Below, in pieces: positions 45,060 through 54,636 of a stretch of DNA of 64,000 nt. Under the pieces are notes generated by a model that did no database searches, was not told where the DNA came from, and saw only the letters and a program-made list of their open reading frames with translations. The stretch's first letter is position 1; the number at the start of each line of letters is the position of its first letter. The position numbers and the translations under genes are program-made. Source of the stretch: Sideroxydans sp. (GTDB lineage: Bacteria > Pseudomonadota > Gammaproteobacteria > Burkholderiales > Gallionellaceae); NCBI GenBank assembly GCA_028707175.1, contig JAQTUV010000002.1:124001-188000 (forward strand), written 5' to 3'.

Positions 45060-45553
45060 CAGTGTTTGACAGCGGCAGCGGCAGTGGCAGTGGCCTCAGC
45101 GGCTTGCTGTTTTTGTTGCTGATAGATCGCTTCAAAATTGATCGGATTGAGCAATACTGGCGCAAACCCTCCGCGCACAGACAGATCGGACACCACTTCA
45201 CGCAGGTAGGGATACAACAGATTTGGACACATCACAGCCAACACGCCTTCGACTTCTTCAACAGGGATGTTGCGCACTTGGAAGATGCCCGCTTGTTTAG
45301 CCTCGATCAAGAACATAACTTTGTCTTGTTCTGGCAGCTTGGCGGTGATCGTGGCCGTCACAACTACTTCAAAAATGCCTTCTTCGACCACAACTGCTTG
45401 CGATTGCAACTGCAAGTCGATCTGTGGATTGACGCGCTCTAGAAAGATCGCAGGTGCATGGGGGATCTCCAAAGATAAATCTTTGACATAGAGCTTTTCG
45501 ATATTAAACACAGGTGCTTCTGAGGAGGGTGTAGTTGCAGCTTCAGTCATCAT
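45059..45553 (-). CDS. secB: Protein-export chaperone SecB
   Basis: 164 residues. Core motifs are FNIEKLYVKDLSLEIPHAP near 16, FLIEAKQAGIFQVRN, and NLLYPYLREVVSDLSVRGGF. The tail is alanine-rich. The tetrameric chaperone holds preproteins for SecA. grxC is 10 bases upstream in the transcript. Confidence 0.96.
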   Translation of the reverse strand: MMTEAATTPSSEAPVFNIEKLYVKDLSLEIPHAPAIFLERVNPQIDLQLQSQAVVVEEGIFEVVVTATITAKLPEQDKVMFLIEAKQAGIFQVRNIPVEEVEGVLAVMCPNLLYPYLREVVSDLSVRGGFAPVLLNPINFEAIYQQQKQQAAEATATAAAAVKH

Positions 45554-45563
45554 AATTCCTTTG

Positions 45564-45821
45564 TTATTTATTCAAGAGGGGCATCAAACCACCCGCACGA
45601 TCTAAAGCAAACAGATCGTCACAGCCGCCAACATGGGTGGTATCGATAAATATTTGCGGCACAGTACGCCGTCCTGTTTTTGCTTCCATCTCAACACGGC
45701 GCGTGTCATCCAAGTCGATGCGGATCTTTTCGATTTGTTCGACACCTTTACTTTTGAGTAAACGTTCAGCGTTCACACAGTAAGGGCACACGGCTGTGCA
45801 GTACATGACAATGTTGGGCAT
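45564..45821 (-). CDS. grxC: Glutaredoxin 3 (GrxC-type)
   Basis: 85 residues from the ATG at 45819-45821. Active site CPYC follows MYCTAV. TVPQIFI with the cis-Pro and GGCDDLFALD complete the fold. It is a dithiol glutaredoxin using glutathione. The order rhodanese-grxC-secB is common in betaproteobacteria. Confidence 0.95.
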   Translation of the reverse strand: MPNIVMYCTAVCPYCVNAERLLKSKGVEQIEKIRIDLDDTRRVEMEAKTGRRTVPQIFIDTTHVGGCDDLFALDRAGGLMPLLNK

Positions 45822-45826
45822 AGGTT

Positions 45827-46240
45827 TCAGCGCTTCAAAGGAAGGTTGGCTTTTTGCCAAGCCATGACACCGCCGGTGAGCAATGTCGCTTTAGCAAAAC
45901 CTTGTTTATTCAAAAAGGCCGTTGCACCCGTCGCACGCGCACCACTTCGGCAAACCACCAAGATAGGCATGTCGCGATACTTTTCCAACTCGCCGATACG
46001 ATCTTTCAGTTGTCCCGTTGGAATCAAACGGCTGTTCATGATGTGACCTTGATCGTATTCACCTTGCTCACGCACATCTAAGATGATTGCGTTCTCACGG
46101 TTCATCAACTGCGTCGCACCTGCCGTATCGACTTCCTTAATGCCGCGCAAGCGATTGCCATAGAAAGACCAGAACAACATGTAGCCGCTAATGAAGGTCA
46201 GCGAAACGGTTAAAACATTATTTTCTAGGAACTGCCACAC
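45827..46240 (-). CDS. Membrane-anchored rhodanese-like protein
   Basis: 137 residues if the start is the GTG at 46238-46240, which has GAGGAG eight bases upstream; an ATG at 46255 sits inside that Shine-Dalgarno and is less likely. A membrane anchor spans roughly 10-27, then a rhodanese domain with DVREQGEYDQGHI and the catalytic loop VVCRSGARATGA (Cys). It is expected to transfer sulfane sulfur. The gene overlaps the pglL stop by ~20 bases and leads into grxC. Confidence 0.9.
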   Translation of the reverse strand: MWQFLENNVLTVSLTFISGYMLFWSFYGNRLRGIKEVDTAGATQLMNRENAIILDVREQGEYDQGHIMNSRLIPTGQLKDRIGELEKYRDMPILVVCRSGARATGATAFLNKQGFAKATLLTGGVMAWQKANLPLKR

Positions 46241-48017
46241 GACGGTACTCCTCATATTTTTGGGTGGCGAATTCTAGCAGAGGCGCGAAGCGGACTGGGT
46301 CTTGTGAGGCCAATTCCAACAACTCTTCGCGTACTGACGGATATTCACCGGGATATGACCAAATGGCGTTCGCCATGATGTTGGTCGCTTTTTCTGGCTG
46401 ATTCTCCCATGCCAAAAAGATGGCCTGATGATATGTCACCGTGGCATTCGGGATGTATTGCACGGCACGCGCATTTAACGATGCTTTTTCGGCTAAATGA
46501 TCGTTGCTTGAATCCATCATGTTAGCGATGAATAACTCCGCATAGGGACTGAGTAGTGGGTAGTTATAAACAGCCATCAACTCATCATGTGATGCTTTGG
46601 CCATGTCGATATTTTTTACCGCCGCACTACGATAAAAGAAAGCACGTTCTAAATGTTTATAGCCTTGAAACGCCTGCACCAGAGAAATAACACCCAGCAC
46701 CAAAATCGCTAGCACAGACGCCCTACCCACCAGACGCAACTCCAGTCGGTAGTAGGTCTTATCAAACAAACCCAACAACACCGCTGCAATGCCGATGAAA
46801 TAGAGATACCACAGCGGATACTCAAGCAGGCTATGAATAGCCATAACACTTAATAGTGAGTAACCCCACCAATGCTCTAAATCAACTTTGATGTCGCGCA
46901 CCACGGACTGCCAAAGCCATATGCCTAAACTACCGAGCAGCACTGCGATACCCACAAGTCCTGTTTCTGCGGCAAGCTGAAATAGGATGTTGTGAGAGTT
47001 GTTATAAAGCCCTGTGATGACTGGATTCTGTAACTCAGCCCCCAGCAAGAAGTGTTGGTAAGCAAATTGCCCAAAACCCGCTCCAAAAAGCGGAAATTGC
47101 ATGAGTATCAACATTGCTTCATGCCAGATGTGCACCCGAATACCACTCGAAGTCGCACCTGCCTCGCCGAACAATCGCTCTGCCGAGGTAACACTGCCGG
47201 ATGCTCCTTCCAACCAAGAGATTTGCACAATAAAGTGCATCAGCAAAAAACCCACCCACAGCATCGCCGCATAGATAAACACAGGGCGCAAAGAACGATC
47301 TCGACGTTGCCACAACCAAGCCAACGCCAAAGCGAAAGTCAGATACAGCCAAGCACTTCGTGAACCTGATAAGACCAACACAAACAACATAGGTAAGGCG
47401 AGCACACCTGCCTGCCAATGACGCATGATCTGCTTGGCATAAAGAAAGCCTAATGAGAACAGCCCTAAGGAAATGAAGTTCGCATAGTGATTGGGTTGCG
47501 CTGTATTCCCATAGACGGATAGCGAAGACTTTGCCGTCACGATATGACTCAGTATCGAATTCCAACGATAGTGTTGGATGACGCCTGCTAGCGTATTGAG
47601 TTCTGCGCCAATGACCAAAAACACCGCCAGCATCGTCACCACCACAGATATTCCCAACTGCTCTCGCAATTGATAACCCAGCATCATGAGTAATCCTGCA
47701 AACAGGAAATACAGGGAGAGCAAAAGCAAATGATCAAAATGAATGATGCGCCCCAAGAAAAACTGCGCCATCGCGACCAGCATCAAGCCTATCGGCAACA
47801 TAATGATTCGTGGCACTTCGGGAGTCTGCCAGTAGCGCTCTGTTAGCAATAAAGGCAATGCACACACGCCCAGCAAAGCCGCACCCCATTCTTGGTAAAA
47901 CGTGGTGAGGGGGTAAGCGTGGTGGTAATACAAAAAAGGCAAAACCCACATCAGGCCAACGAAGGCCAAACTGATGTGGGCAAGGCTAAACGAAGAGGGG
48001 AGATATTTTTTTAGCAA
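46218..48017 (-). CDS. PglL/Wzy-type O-oligosaccharyltransferase or O-antigen ligase
   Basis: 599 residues starting at a TTG that overlaps the upstream stop by seven bases. About ten to twelve membrane helices. The N-terminal WVLPFLYYHHAYPLTTFYQEW is typical of PglL_A domains. The Wzy_C ligase region has SGSRSAWL and a large loop ending GFGQFAYQHFLLGAELQNP with an important His. A C-terminal region with short TPR-like segments completes the PglL pattern. PglL glycosylates pilins and other periplasmic proteins. Pilin-like substrates (the msh pilins) exist in the same window, but this link is inferred. Confidence 0.88.
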   Translation of the reverse strand: MLKKYLPSSFSLAHISLAFVGLMWVLPFLYYHHAYPLTTFYQEWGAALLGVCALPLLLTERYWQTPEVPRIIMLPIGLMLVAMAQFFLGRIIHFDHLLLLSLYFLFAGLLMMLGYQLREQLGISVVVTMLAVFLVIGAELNTLAGVIQHYRWNSILSHIVTAKSSLSVYGNTAQPNHYANFISLGLFSLGFLYAKQIMRHWQAGVLALPMLFVLVLSGSRSAWLYLTFALALAWLWQRRDRSLRPVFIYAAMLWVGFLLMHFIVQISWLEGASGSVTSAERLFGEAGATSSGIRVHIWHEAMLILMQFPLFGAGFGQFAYQHFLLGAELQNPVITGLYNNSHNILFQLAAETGLVGIAVLLGSLGIWLWQSVVRDIKVDLEHWWGYSLLSVMAIHSLLEYPLWYLYFIGIAAVLLGLFDKTYYRLELRLVGRASVLAILVLGVISLVQAFQGYKHLERAFFYRSAAVKNIDMAKASHDELMAVYNYPLLSPYAELFIANMMDSSNDHLAEKASLNARAVQYIPNATVTYHQAIFLAWENQPEKATNIMANAIWSYPGEYPSVREELLELASQDPVRFAPLLEFATQKYEEYRRVAVPRK

Positions 48018-48220
48018 CTACCTTTAACACCGAAACGAGCAAGGATGCCATTCAATGGGCAAATTTGCGTGAAGCCACTTTGGAATAAATTCAAACCAAC
48101 GAAGGCTGTGAAGAATAAGAAATAGCTGCTGACAAATAACGGACTCGCTTCCGCGCCCAATGCCAAAGACAGTAAAACAAAAAAACCCGCGACGATGCGG
48201 ACGATACGTTCTGCGTTCAT
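48011..48220 (-). CDS. DUF2892 family small membrane protein
   Basis: 69 residues: N-terminal MNAERIVRIVAGFFVLLSLAL, a second hydrophobic helix (SSYFLFFTAFVGLNLFQSGF), then TQICPLNGILARFGVKGSC. The NxERxVRxxAG start and C-P-x-x-x-x-L motif are typical of DUF2892, the membrane part of YgaP-type rhodaneses. Here the rhodanese is encoded separately two genes downstream, a split YgaP-like pair. Confidence 0.88.
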   Translation of the reverse strand: MNAERIVRIVAGFFVLLSLALGAEASPLFVSSYFLFFTAFVGLNLFQSGFTQICPLNGILARFGVKGSC

Positions 48221-48262
48221 AATTAAAATTCCTTAATGGTTGCGGATTCTACTCGAAAAATA

Positions 48263-48299
48263 TTAAGCCCTTACCCCCTCAAGGGAAGTAAGGGCTTAA
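48263..48299 (-). terminator. Rho-independent terminator of the RND efflux operon
   Basis: TTAAGCCCTTAC and GTAAGGGCTTAA form a perfect 12-base stem with a 13-base loop, directly after the RND pump stop. On the minus strand it is followed by TATTTTTCG. Confidence 0.85.
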
Positions 48300-48302
48300 G
48301 GC

Positions 48303-51300
48303 TTATTGATACTTTTTATACAGTGAGGCGTAATACAGCACAGGGATGACCACTAGTGTCAGCATAGTAGACACCAAGATGCCGAAGATTAACGACAGCG
48401 CCAGACCGTTGAAGATCGGGTCATCCAAGATGAACAGAGCGCCCAACATCGCGGCCAATCCTGTTAATACGATGGGCTTGGCACGTGCGCTGGCGGCTGC
48501 GATCACGGCATGTTGCGGATCGACTCCGTCACGTAACTGCAAGTTGATGAAGTCCACCAACAGGATGGAGTTACGCACGATGATGCCCGCCAAGGCAATC
48601 ATGCCGATCATTGAGGTCGCGGTGAATTGCGAACCAAACAGCGCATGCCCAGGCATCACACCGATGATAGTGAGCGGGATAGGTGCCATGATGATGAGCG
48701 GCACGGTATAACTCTTGAACTGTGCCACCACCAACAGATAGATCAGAATCAATCCCACACCATAGGCGATACCCATGTCGCGGAAGGTCTCGAACGTGAC
48801 CTGCCATTCACCATCCCACTTCAAGGCATAGCTCTTGTAAGGGTCGGATGGCTGATGGAAGAACCATGATTGCAATTCACCGCCTTGTGTCAGCGCCATA
48901 TCGTCCGTCTTACCATTGATGTCGAACATTCCGTACAGCGGACTATCCAGATCACCTGCCATATCGCCCGTCACATACACCACGGGCAGCAGGTCCTTGT
49001 GATAGATGGGATAGTCGCGCTGCATCTGAATGACTTGCACCAGATCCGAGAGTGGGATCAACGCGCCGTCTTTGGCGCGCACTTTCAGTTTCAGCACGTC
49101 GTCGATACGGCTTCGTTTTTCCGCTGGTAGCGCCATGCGCAATGGCGGCGCATATTTAGCATTCTCTTCGTGCAAAGAGGTCACATCCTGCCCAGCCAAT
49201 GCAACCTGGATGGTGTCAGCGATGTTCTGCGTGGAAACACCCAAAATAGCAGCTTTGCTTTGCATCACACGCAACATTAGCTTGGGCGTGGCCTCAGTCA
49301 CCGTATCGTCGATACCAACGATGTCCGCTGTTTTGACGAACTGTTCGCGCACCTTGCCTGCGACTTCACGTGCACCTTGGTAGTCAGGCCCATAGATCTC
49401 CGCCACGATTGGCGACAGCACTGGCGGACCTGGCGGCACTTCCACCACTTTCACCTTGGCGTTCCATTTTTTAGCGATAGCTTCGATGGGTTCGCGCACC
49501 GCCGTAGCGATCTCATGACTGCTACGATCACGATGGTGCTTATCTTGCAGATTAACTTGGATATCGCCCTGCTCCGGCGCATTACGCAAATAATATTGGC
49601 GAACCAGACCATTAAAATTGATGGGCGAGGCTGTACCTGCATAAGCTTGGTAGTCAGTCACTTCTGGCACGGTCGAAAGATAGGAACCGATCTCACGCAT
49701 CACACCTGCAGTCTGTTCCAATGCCGTACCACTGGGCATATCCACAACCACCTGAAACTCTGACTTGTTGTCGAACGGCAACATCTTCAATACAACCAAT
49801 TTCACCACCGTCAACGACACCGCGATCAGCAGCGCCACCAAGATGCCCAACCACAATTTGCGGCGAGCAGGAATGCCGTGCACACCGTTCAAAAAGGGCG
49901 TGAGCAGATTGCGGAAGAAGTGTGCGATCTTGGTATCACGCTCATCCTTTACTACCGCATGGTGCGCATCGGACAACTTGTGTGCTAACCACGGCGTAAC
50001 GACAAAAGCGATGGCCAACGAGATCAACATACCCATGCTCGCGTTGATCGGGATCGGACTCATATACGGCCCCATCAATCCCGACACAAAAGCCATCGGC
50101 AACAACGCAGCGATCACCGCCAAGGTGGCGAGGATGGTCGGACTACCAACCTCGTCCACCGCTTCAGGGATAATTTCCGATAATGATTGATGTTGCGCCA
50201 ACTCTCGACGACGGTGGATGTTCTCCACCACTACAATCGCATCATCTACCAAAATGCCGATGGAAAAGATGAGTGCGAACAAAGACACGCGATTCAAGGT
50301 GAAGCCATAGGCCCAAGACGCGAACAACGTCAACGCCAACGTCAGGATGATCGCGATACCCACAATGGCCGCTTCTCGCTTGCCTAACGCGAACCATACC
50401 AAAGCGACCACCGCAAATGTCGCGAAGAATAGCTTTTTGATGAGCTTCATCGCCTTATCGTTGGCCGTCTCACCATAGTTACGTGTGATAGTGACTTTCA
50501 CATCATCGGGAATAACACTGCCTTTTAATTCCTCAACACGTTGCAGAAGTCTCTCTGCGACATCAACAGCGTTCTCGCCCGGTTTCTTAGTTACACTGAC
50601 AGTGACTGCTGTGAACTCACCTTGTCCCACTATACCTTTGTCACCGGCAGCGACACCCGACCCCATCCAGACATAGTTCGAGGGCAATTCAGCCTCATCG
50701 CGCACCTGTGCCACATCATGCAAAAACACGGGCTTACCATCGAACGTGCCGATAACTAACTGGCGCACTTCGCTTGCGTCACTCAAGAAGTTATTGGTCT
50801 GCACCAACACTTCGCGGTTGCTCTGCACCAAAGTACCCGCACTTTGCGACACATTAGCGACCTGCAATGCGGCACGCACTTCCTGCAAAGAGATCTGATA
50901 AGCATTCAGTGCTTCAGGATTGAGCAAGATACGTACTGCACGTTGACTCGCCCCTAATGTGGCGACCTCGCGCGTACCATTCACCCGTTTCAATTCTGCT
51001 TCCATGGCATGTGCGACTTGTGTCAATTCCAGTCCGCCACCCAACGACTCTTCACGCCACAAGGTCAACGCCAAGATGGGCACATCGTCGATGCCATGCG
51101 CCTTAATGATGGGTTGCATTACCCCCAAGGTCGGAGGCAACCAGTCTGCATGAGAATTGATCACGTCATACAACTTCACCAGCGAAGTGACGTGCTCTTC
51201 CCCGACTTTGAATTGCACCGTGAGAACCGACATGCCGGGCTGCGACGCGGAATAGACATGATCTACGCCAGCGATCTGCGACAACACCTGCTCCGCTGGG

Positions 51301-51506
51301 GTAGAGACCGTACGCGCCACGTCCTGTGCCGATGCGCCGGGATAAGCGATGAGAACGTTCGCCATGGTCACGTTAATCTGCGGCTCTTCCTCACGCGGTG
51401 TCACGGCCACAGCAAAGATGCCCAACAACATCGCCACAATGGCGAGCAGTGGCGTCATCTGCGAATGCAAAAAAGTGCGGGCGATACGCCCTGAGATGCC
51501 CATCAT
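48303..51506 (-). CDS. RND efflux transporter permease (AcrB/HAE1-like)
   Basis: 1067 residues, the usual length of RND pumps. Twelve membrane segments fit: one near the N-terminus and clusters at about 345-560 and 890-1060. Two large periplasmic loops lie between. The N-terminus with TPREEEPQINVTMANV and AYPGAS is typical. LVDDAIVVVENIHRR carries the proton-relay Asp pair in TM4. The subfamily (TPLLAIVAMLLG, REEEPQI) is the short-linker group found beside small adaptors, and not a heavy-metal CusA (no Met clusters seen). Its start overlaps the adaptor stop by four bases. The substrate is unknown; the neighbouring regulator is of BigR type. Confidence 0.94.
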   Translation of the reverse strand: MMGISGRIARTFLHSQMTPLLAIVAMLLGIFAVAVTPREEEPQINVTMANVLIAYPGASAQDVARTVSTPAEQVLSQIAGVDHVYSASQPGMSVLTVQFKVGEEHVTSLVKLYDVINSHADWLPPTLGVMQPIIKAHGIDDVPILALTLWREESLGGGLELTQVAHAMEAELKRVNGTREVATLGASQRAVRILLNPEALNAYQISLQEVRAALQVANVSQSAGTLVQSNREVLVQTNNFLSDASEVRQLVIGTFDGKPVFLHDVAQVRDEAELPSNYVWMGSGVAAGDKGIVGQGEFTAVTVSVTKKPGENAVDVAERLLQRVEELKGSVIPDDVKVTITRNYGETANDKAMKLIKKLFFATFAVVALVWFALGKREAAIVGIAIILTLALTLFASWAYGFTLNRVSLFALIFSIGILVDDAIVVVENIHRRRELAQHQSLSEIIPEAVDEVGSPTILATLAVIAALLPMAFVSGLMGPYMSPIPINASMGMLISLAIAFVVTPWLAHKLSDAHHAVVKDERDTKIAHFFRNLLTPFLNGVHGIPARRKLWLGILVALLIAVSLTVVKLVVLKMLPFDNKSEFQVVVDMPSGTALEQTAGVMREIGSYLSTVPEVTDYQAYAGTASPINFNGLVRQYYLRNAPEQGDIQVNLQDKHHRDRSSHEIATAVREPIEAIAKKWNAKVKVVEVPPGPPVLSPIVAEIYGPDYQGAREVAGKVREQFVKTADIVGIDDTVTEATPKLMLRVMQSKAAILGVSTQNIADTIQVALAGQDVTSLHEENAKYAPPLRMALPAEKRSRIDDVLKLKVRAKDGALIPLSDLVQVIQMQRDYPIYHKDLLPVVYVTGDMAGDLDSPLYGMFDINGKTDDMALTQGGELQSWFFHQPSDPYKSYALKWDGEWQVTFETFRDMGIAYGVGLILIYLLVVAQFKSYTVPLIIMAPIPLTIIGVMPGHALFGSQFTATSMIGMIALAGIIVRNSILLVDFINLQLRDGVDPQHAVIAAASARAKPIVLTGLAAMLGALFILDDPIFNGLALSLIFGILVSTMLTLVVIPVLYYASLYKKYQ

Positions 51507-52522
51507 TTCTTCACCGCCATGCCAGCTTTAATCGGATCTATCGATACGCGCTCACCCTCGGTAAGCCCAGCCAACACCTCGATCTCACCCTTTTCCGTTG
51601 TTTCGCCGAGACGCACTTGACGTAGACGTGCCCCTCCCTTGTCATCGACCACATACACCGCGACCACTTCACTGCGACGTAACACCGCAGAATTCGGGAT
51701 CAACAACTTTTTCTCTTTGCCTATTGCAAAATGTGTTCGCACAAACATCCCTGGGTAAATACCCTTTTCGTTAACCGGCAAGTTCACCCTTACTTGCGTA
51801 CTGTGGGTTCGCGCATCAGCCGAAGGTTGCACTGTCACACTGGCCACCTTAAGCCAACGATGCAATTCAGGTACTTCAACCTTTGCGGACGGGCGCTGAC
51901 CGATCTCTGCCAACTTGTACTGCGGAACATTAGCAATGATGCGCAACTCGGAAGGATCGAAACCTGTCATCAGCGGTTTGCCCACACTGACCATTTCTCC
52001 CATTTCCACCATTCGTGCCGATACGACACCTGCATAAGGTGCAATAACTGATGTGTAGCTCTTCGACAAAGCGGATTGCTGTGCCCCCGCCGCACTCGCC
52101 TTAGCCTGCGCAGCCGCCATTTCATAGTCCGCTTTAGCTTTGTCTAAGGCGGCTTGGCTGATAAATTTTTGCGCGAACATCTGCTGCGAACGTTCGTAAT
52201 TTAATTTAGCGTTGTTCAACCCTGCTTGCGACTGCGCCACCTGCGCATCGCTACCCGCCAAGGCTTGATTCGCCTCACTCTCATCAATGCGTAAAATGAC
52301 TTGGCCTTTGCTCACACGGTCACCCACATCGAACAAAACGGCTTTGACTCTCCCCGAGATCTGTGCCGACACCGTCGCTTGGCGCGTTGCCTCCACCACC
52401 CCGTCAACGCTATAGGTCTGCTCCACTTCACGGAGTTGAACCAAAGCTGTGGCTACGGGCTCGGCCGCGTAAGCAGATGTCAACAATGACAGTCCAACCA
52501 GAAAACCAAGATTTCGTTTCAT
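51503..52522 (-). CDS. RND efflux periplasmic adaptor (membrane-fusion protein)
   Basis: 339 residues. A signal peptide (to about AYAAEP) is followed by beta-barrel, lipoyl and alpha-hairpin domains. Lipoyl half motifs are QISGRVKAVLFDVGDRVSKG near 50 and VIAPYAGVVSARMVEMGEMV near 155, and the coiled-coil hairpin (about 90-150) is rich in A, Q and K. It bridges the RND pump to an outer-membrane channel, which is not encoded here. A strong promoter with an operator-like palindrome precedes it. Confidence 0.94.
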   Translation of the reverse strand: MKRNLGFLVGLSLLTSAYAAEPVATALVQLREVEQTYSVDGVVEATRQATVSAQISGRVKAVLFDVGDRVSKGQVILRIDESEANQALAGSDAQVAQSQAGLNNAKLNYERSQQMFAQKFISQAALDKAKADYEMAAAQAKASAAGAQQSALSKSYTSVIAPYAGVVSARMVEMGEMVSVGKPLMTGFDPSELRIIANVPQYKLAEIGQRPSAKVEVPELHRWLKVASVTVQPSADARTHSTQVRVNLPVNEKGIYPGMFVRTHFAIGKEKKLLIPNSAVLRRSEVVAVYVVDDKGGARLRQVRLGETTEKGEIEVLAGLTEGERVSIDPIKAGMAVKK

Positions 52523-52561
52523 AGATCACCAGCAAAGAAGTTGAAATAATTTAAGGCGCGC

Positions 52562-52590
52562 ATATTAGCGATTTCTAATATTCAACGCAA
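52562..52590 (-). promoter_or_regulatory. Sigma-70 promoter with overlapping perfect palindrome (probable ArsR-family operator) for the RND operon
   Basis: On the minus strand, -35 TTGCGT (52590-52585) and -10 TAATAT (52567-52562) have a 17-base spacer, 40 bases upstream of the adaptor ATG. A perfect inverted repeat, ATATTAG-N6-CTAATAT (52562-52581), covers the -10 box and the spacer. A repressor bound there would block RNA polymerase. The BigR-like ArsR gene just upstream is the obvious candidate. Confidence 0.75.
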
Positions 52591-52605
52591 GCAACAGCAA
52601 AACAA

Positions 52606-52626
52606 AAGGGCGCATAACGCGCCCTT
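52606..52626 (-). terminator. Terminator of the arsR-type gene
   Basis: AAGGGCGC and GCGCCCTT form a perfect eight-base stem with a five-base loop 33 bases after the regulator stop. On the minus strand TTGTTTTGC follows. It separates the regulator from the RND promoter. Confidence 0.75.
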
Positions 52627-52659
52627 GCAGTCTAACCGATTGATTAGATAGCAGGAGCT

Positions 52660-52962
52660 TCAAACCGAGCAGAACACATCGCGCATCATACCCACCAGTT
52701 TCACGGTGCGCGGATCGTTGATACGGTAATAGACACGGTTAGCGTCCTTGGTGGTGACCAATACGCCTTTGTCACGCAGGATGGCGAGATGTTGCGAGAT
52801 ATTGCTCTGGGTGGTGCCGACTTGATCGACAATGTCCTGCACACTCAACTCACCCGCAGCCAACACACACAGAATCTTCAAGCGCAAAGGATGCGCCATC
52901 GCCTTCATGGATTCTGCCGCGAGAATGATGTGCTCTTCTTTATCAATCAGTTTTTTACCCAT
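52660..52962 (-). CDS. ArsR-family repressor with the two-cysteine BigR/SqrR pattern
   Basis: 100 residues from the ATG at 52960-52962, chosen because GGGGAGG precedes it; a longer upstream reading frame lacks family homology. The winged-helix core shows MAHPLRLKILCVL, ELSVQDIVDQVGTTQSNISQHL and VYYRINDP. Cys32 in the RLKILC helix and Cys98 in DVFC near the C-terminus occupy the positions of the sulfide-reactive pair in BigR/SqrR. No CxC metal motif of ArsR/SmtB is seen. It probably represses the RND operon downstream in response to reactive sulfur or oxidants; the pairing is inferred. Confidence 0.88.
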   Translation of the reverse strand: MGKKLIDKEEHIILAAESMKAMAHPLRLKILCVLAAGELSVQDIVDQVGTTQSNISQHLAILRDKGVLVTTKDANRVYYRINDPRTVKLVGMMRDVFCSV

Positions 52963-53077
52963 ACCATCCTCCCCAGGAAAGTCGGCTCGCGAATGTCCGA
53001 TGGCGAAATCGGCTAAAATCACGGCCAAGTGAATTAGTGAATCCTTATTTTGATAGCTTACTAGAGAAAAAGCCAGC

Positions 53078-54628
53078 ATGCCCAACCGTTCTACTCCGAC
53101 AATCAAACCCGTCCTTCTACTCATCTTGGATGGCTTCGGCTATCGCGAAGATACCGATTTCAACGCGGTCGCCTCTGCGCGTAAACCCAACTGGGACAAG
53201 TTGTGGAGCACTTACCCGCACACACTCATCCACACCTCCGAACTGCACGTTGGTCTGCCCAAAGGACAGATGGGTAATTCTGAGGTCGGGCATCTGAACA
53301 TCGGTGCAGGTCGCGTCGTCTATCAAGACCTATCCAAGGTGGACTTCGGCATCGAGGATGGCACTTTCTACAGCAACCCTGCACTGGTGCAGGCAGTTGA
53401 GAGCGCAAAACATGATGGCAAAGCTTTGCACATCATGGGCTTGCTCTCCGCCGGCGGCGTACACAGCCACGAATCTCACATCCATGCGATGGTAGAACTA
53501 GCGGTACGCGCGGGATTGAAGAAGGTATTCATCCACGCATTCCTCGATGGACGCGACACACCGCCCCGTAGTGCGGCGCAATCATTGCAATTGCTGCAAG
53601 AAAAGTGCGCCCAACTGGGTGCTGGCCGCATCGCCACCATCGTTGGACGCTTCTTCGCGATGGACCGCGACAACCGTTGGGATCGCGTACAGATCGCCTA
53701 CGACATGCTGACCTCAGGCACAGCGCCCTTCAGCGCCGCTTCTGCACAAGCCGGGTTAGATGCCGCTTATGCACGTGGCGAGAACGATGAGTTCGTACAA
53801 GCCACTGTCATCGGTGAACCTGCTGCGATGCAAGATGGCGACGCCGTGGTGTTCATGAACTTCCGCGCCGACCGTGCACGCGAGATCAGCCGCGCGTTGA
53901 CCGATGCGGATTTCAGCGGCTTCACCCGTGCTCGATTCCCCAAATTGTCCAACTACACGACCTTGAGTAGCTACGGTGAAGATTTCCATTACCCCTGCGC
54001 TTACACGTCCGACACCATCCATAACGGTTTCGGTGAATACCTGTCGAATCTGGGCTTGAAGCAACTGCGCATCGCCGAAACCGAGAAGTACGCCCACGTG
54101 ACTTACTTCATGAACGGCGGCAAGGAGCAACCTTATGCTGGTGAAGACCGCATCCTCGTGCCCTCGCCCAAGGTCGCCACCTATGATTTGAAGCCCGAGA
54201 TGAGTGCGTTCGAAGTGACCGACAAACTAGAAGCCGCTATCCGCAGCAAACAATATCAGGCGATCCTATGCAACTACGCCAACGGTGATATGGTCGGCCA
54301 CAGCGGCATCATGGATGCAGCAGTCAAAGCCGTCGAAGCGCTGGACACGTGCATCGGGCGCGTGGTGAATGCGATGTTGGAGAGCGGCGGCGAAGTACTC
54401 ATCACAGCCGACCACGGCAACGCGGAACAAATGATCGACCGCACCACCAACCAAGCGCACACCGCCCACACGCTCAATCTCGTGCCTTTCCTCTACATCG
54501 GGCGCCAAGCCGAGATGGCCGAAGTAGGCACAGGCGCGCTGCAAGATGTCGCCCCCACTCTGCTGGCGATGATGGGCGTGCCACAACCCGCCGAGATGAC
54601 CGGCAAATCCCTCATCAAACTGCTGTGA
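53078..54628 (+). CDS. gpmI: 2,3-bisphosphoglycerate-independent phosphoglycerate mutase
   Basis: 516 residues, typical length. The catalytic Ser68 lies in [10 protein letters not shown]. The alkaline-phosphatase-fold metal sites include LILDGFG (Asp18) and the C-terminal [11 protein letters not shown]. Motifs [23 protein letters not shown] and NFRADRARE are all present. It interconverts 3- and 2-phosphoglycerate with two Mn ions. It is the first of a gpmI-envC-ctpA run, divergent from the ArsR gene. Confidence 0.97.
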   Translation: MPNRSTPTIKPVLLLILDGFGYREDTDFNAVASARKPNWDKLWSTYPHTLIHTSELHVGLPKGQMGNSEVGHLNIGAGRVVYQDLSKVDFGIEDGTFYSNPALVQAVESAKHDGKALHIMGLLSAGGVHSHESHIHAMVELAVRAGLKKVFIHAFLDGRDTPPRSAAQSLQLLQEKCAQLGAGRIATIVGRFFAMDRDNRWDRVQIAYDMLTSGTAPFSAASAQAGLDAAYARGENDEFVQATVIGEPAAMQDGDAVVFMNFRADRAREISRALTDADFSGFTRARFPKLSNYTTLSSYGEDFHYPCAYTSDTIHNGFGEYLSNLGLKQLRIAETEKYAHVTYFMNGGKEQPYAGEDRILVPSPKVATYDLKPEMSAFEVTDKLEAAIRSKQYQAILCNYANGDMVGHSGIMDAAVKAVEALDTCIGRVVNAMLESGGEVLITADHGNAEQMIDRTTNQAHTAHTLNLVPFLYIGRQAEMAEVGTGALQDVAPTLLAMMGVPQPAEMTGKSLIKLL

Positions 54629-54636
54629 TCTTGACG

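Noticed and set aside
46711-46740. LVGRAS string in the PglL-like protein, resembling the repeat-encoded VGRAS peptide
   Set aside because: The DNA there is not palindromic and does not match the repeat arms, so the resemblance is coincidental.
52963-53124. Upstream extension of the ArsR-type regulator
   Set aside because: The ATG at 52962 has an excellent Shine-Dalgarno and starts the family domain; the extension has no homology-like content.
54349-54636. Plus-strand extension of the EnvC-like gene overlapping gpmI
   Set aside because: It is out of frame with gpmI and rich in Arg/His; the ATG at 54637 begins a signal peptide.
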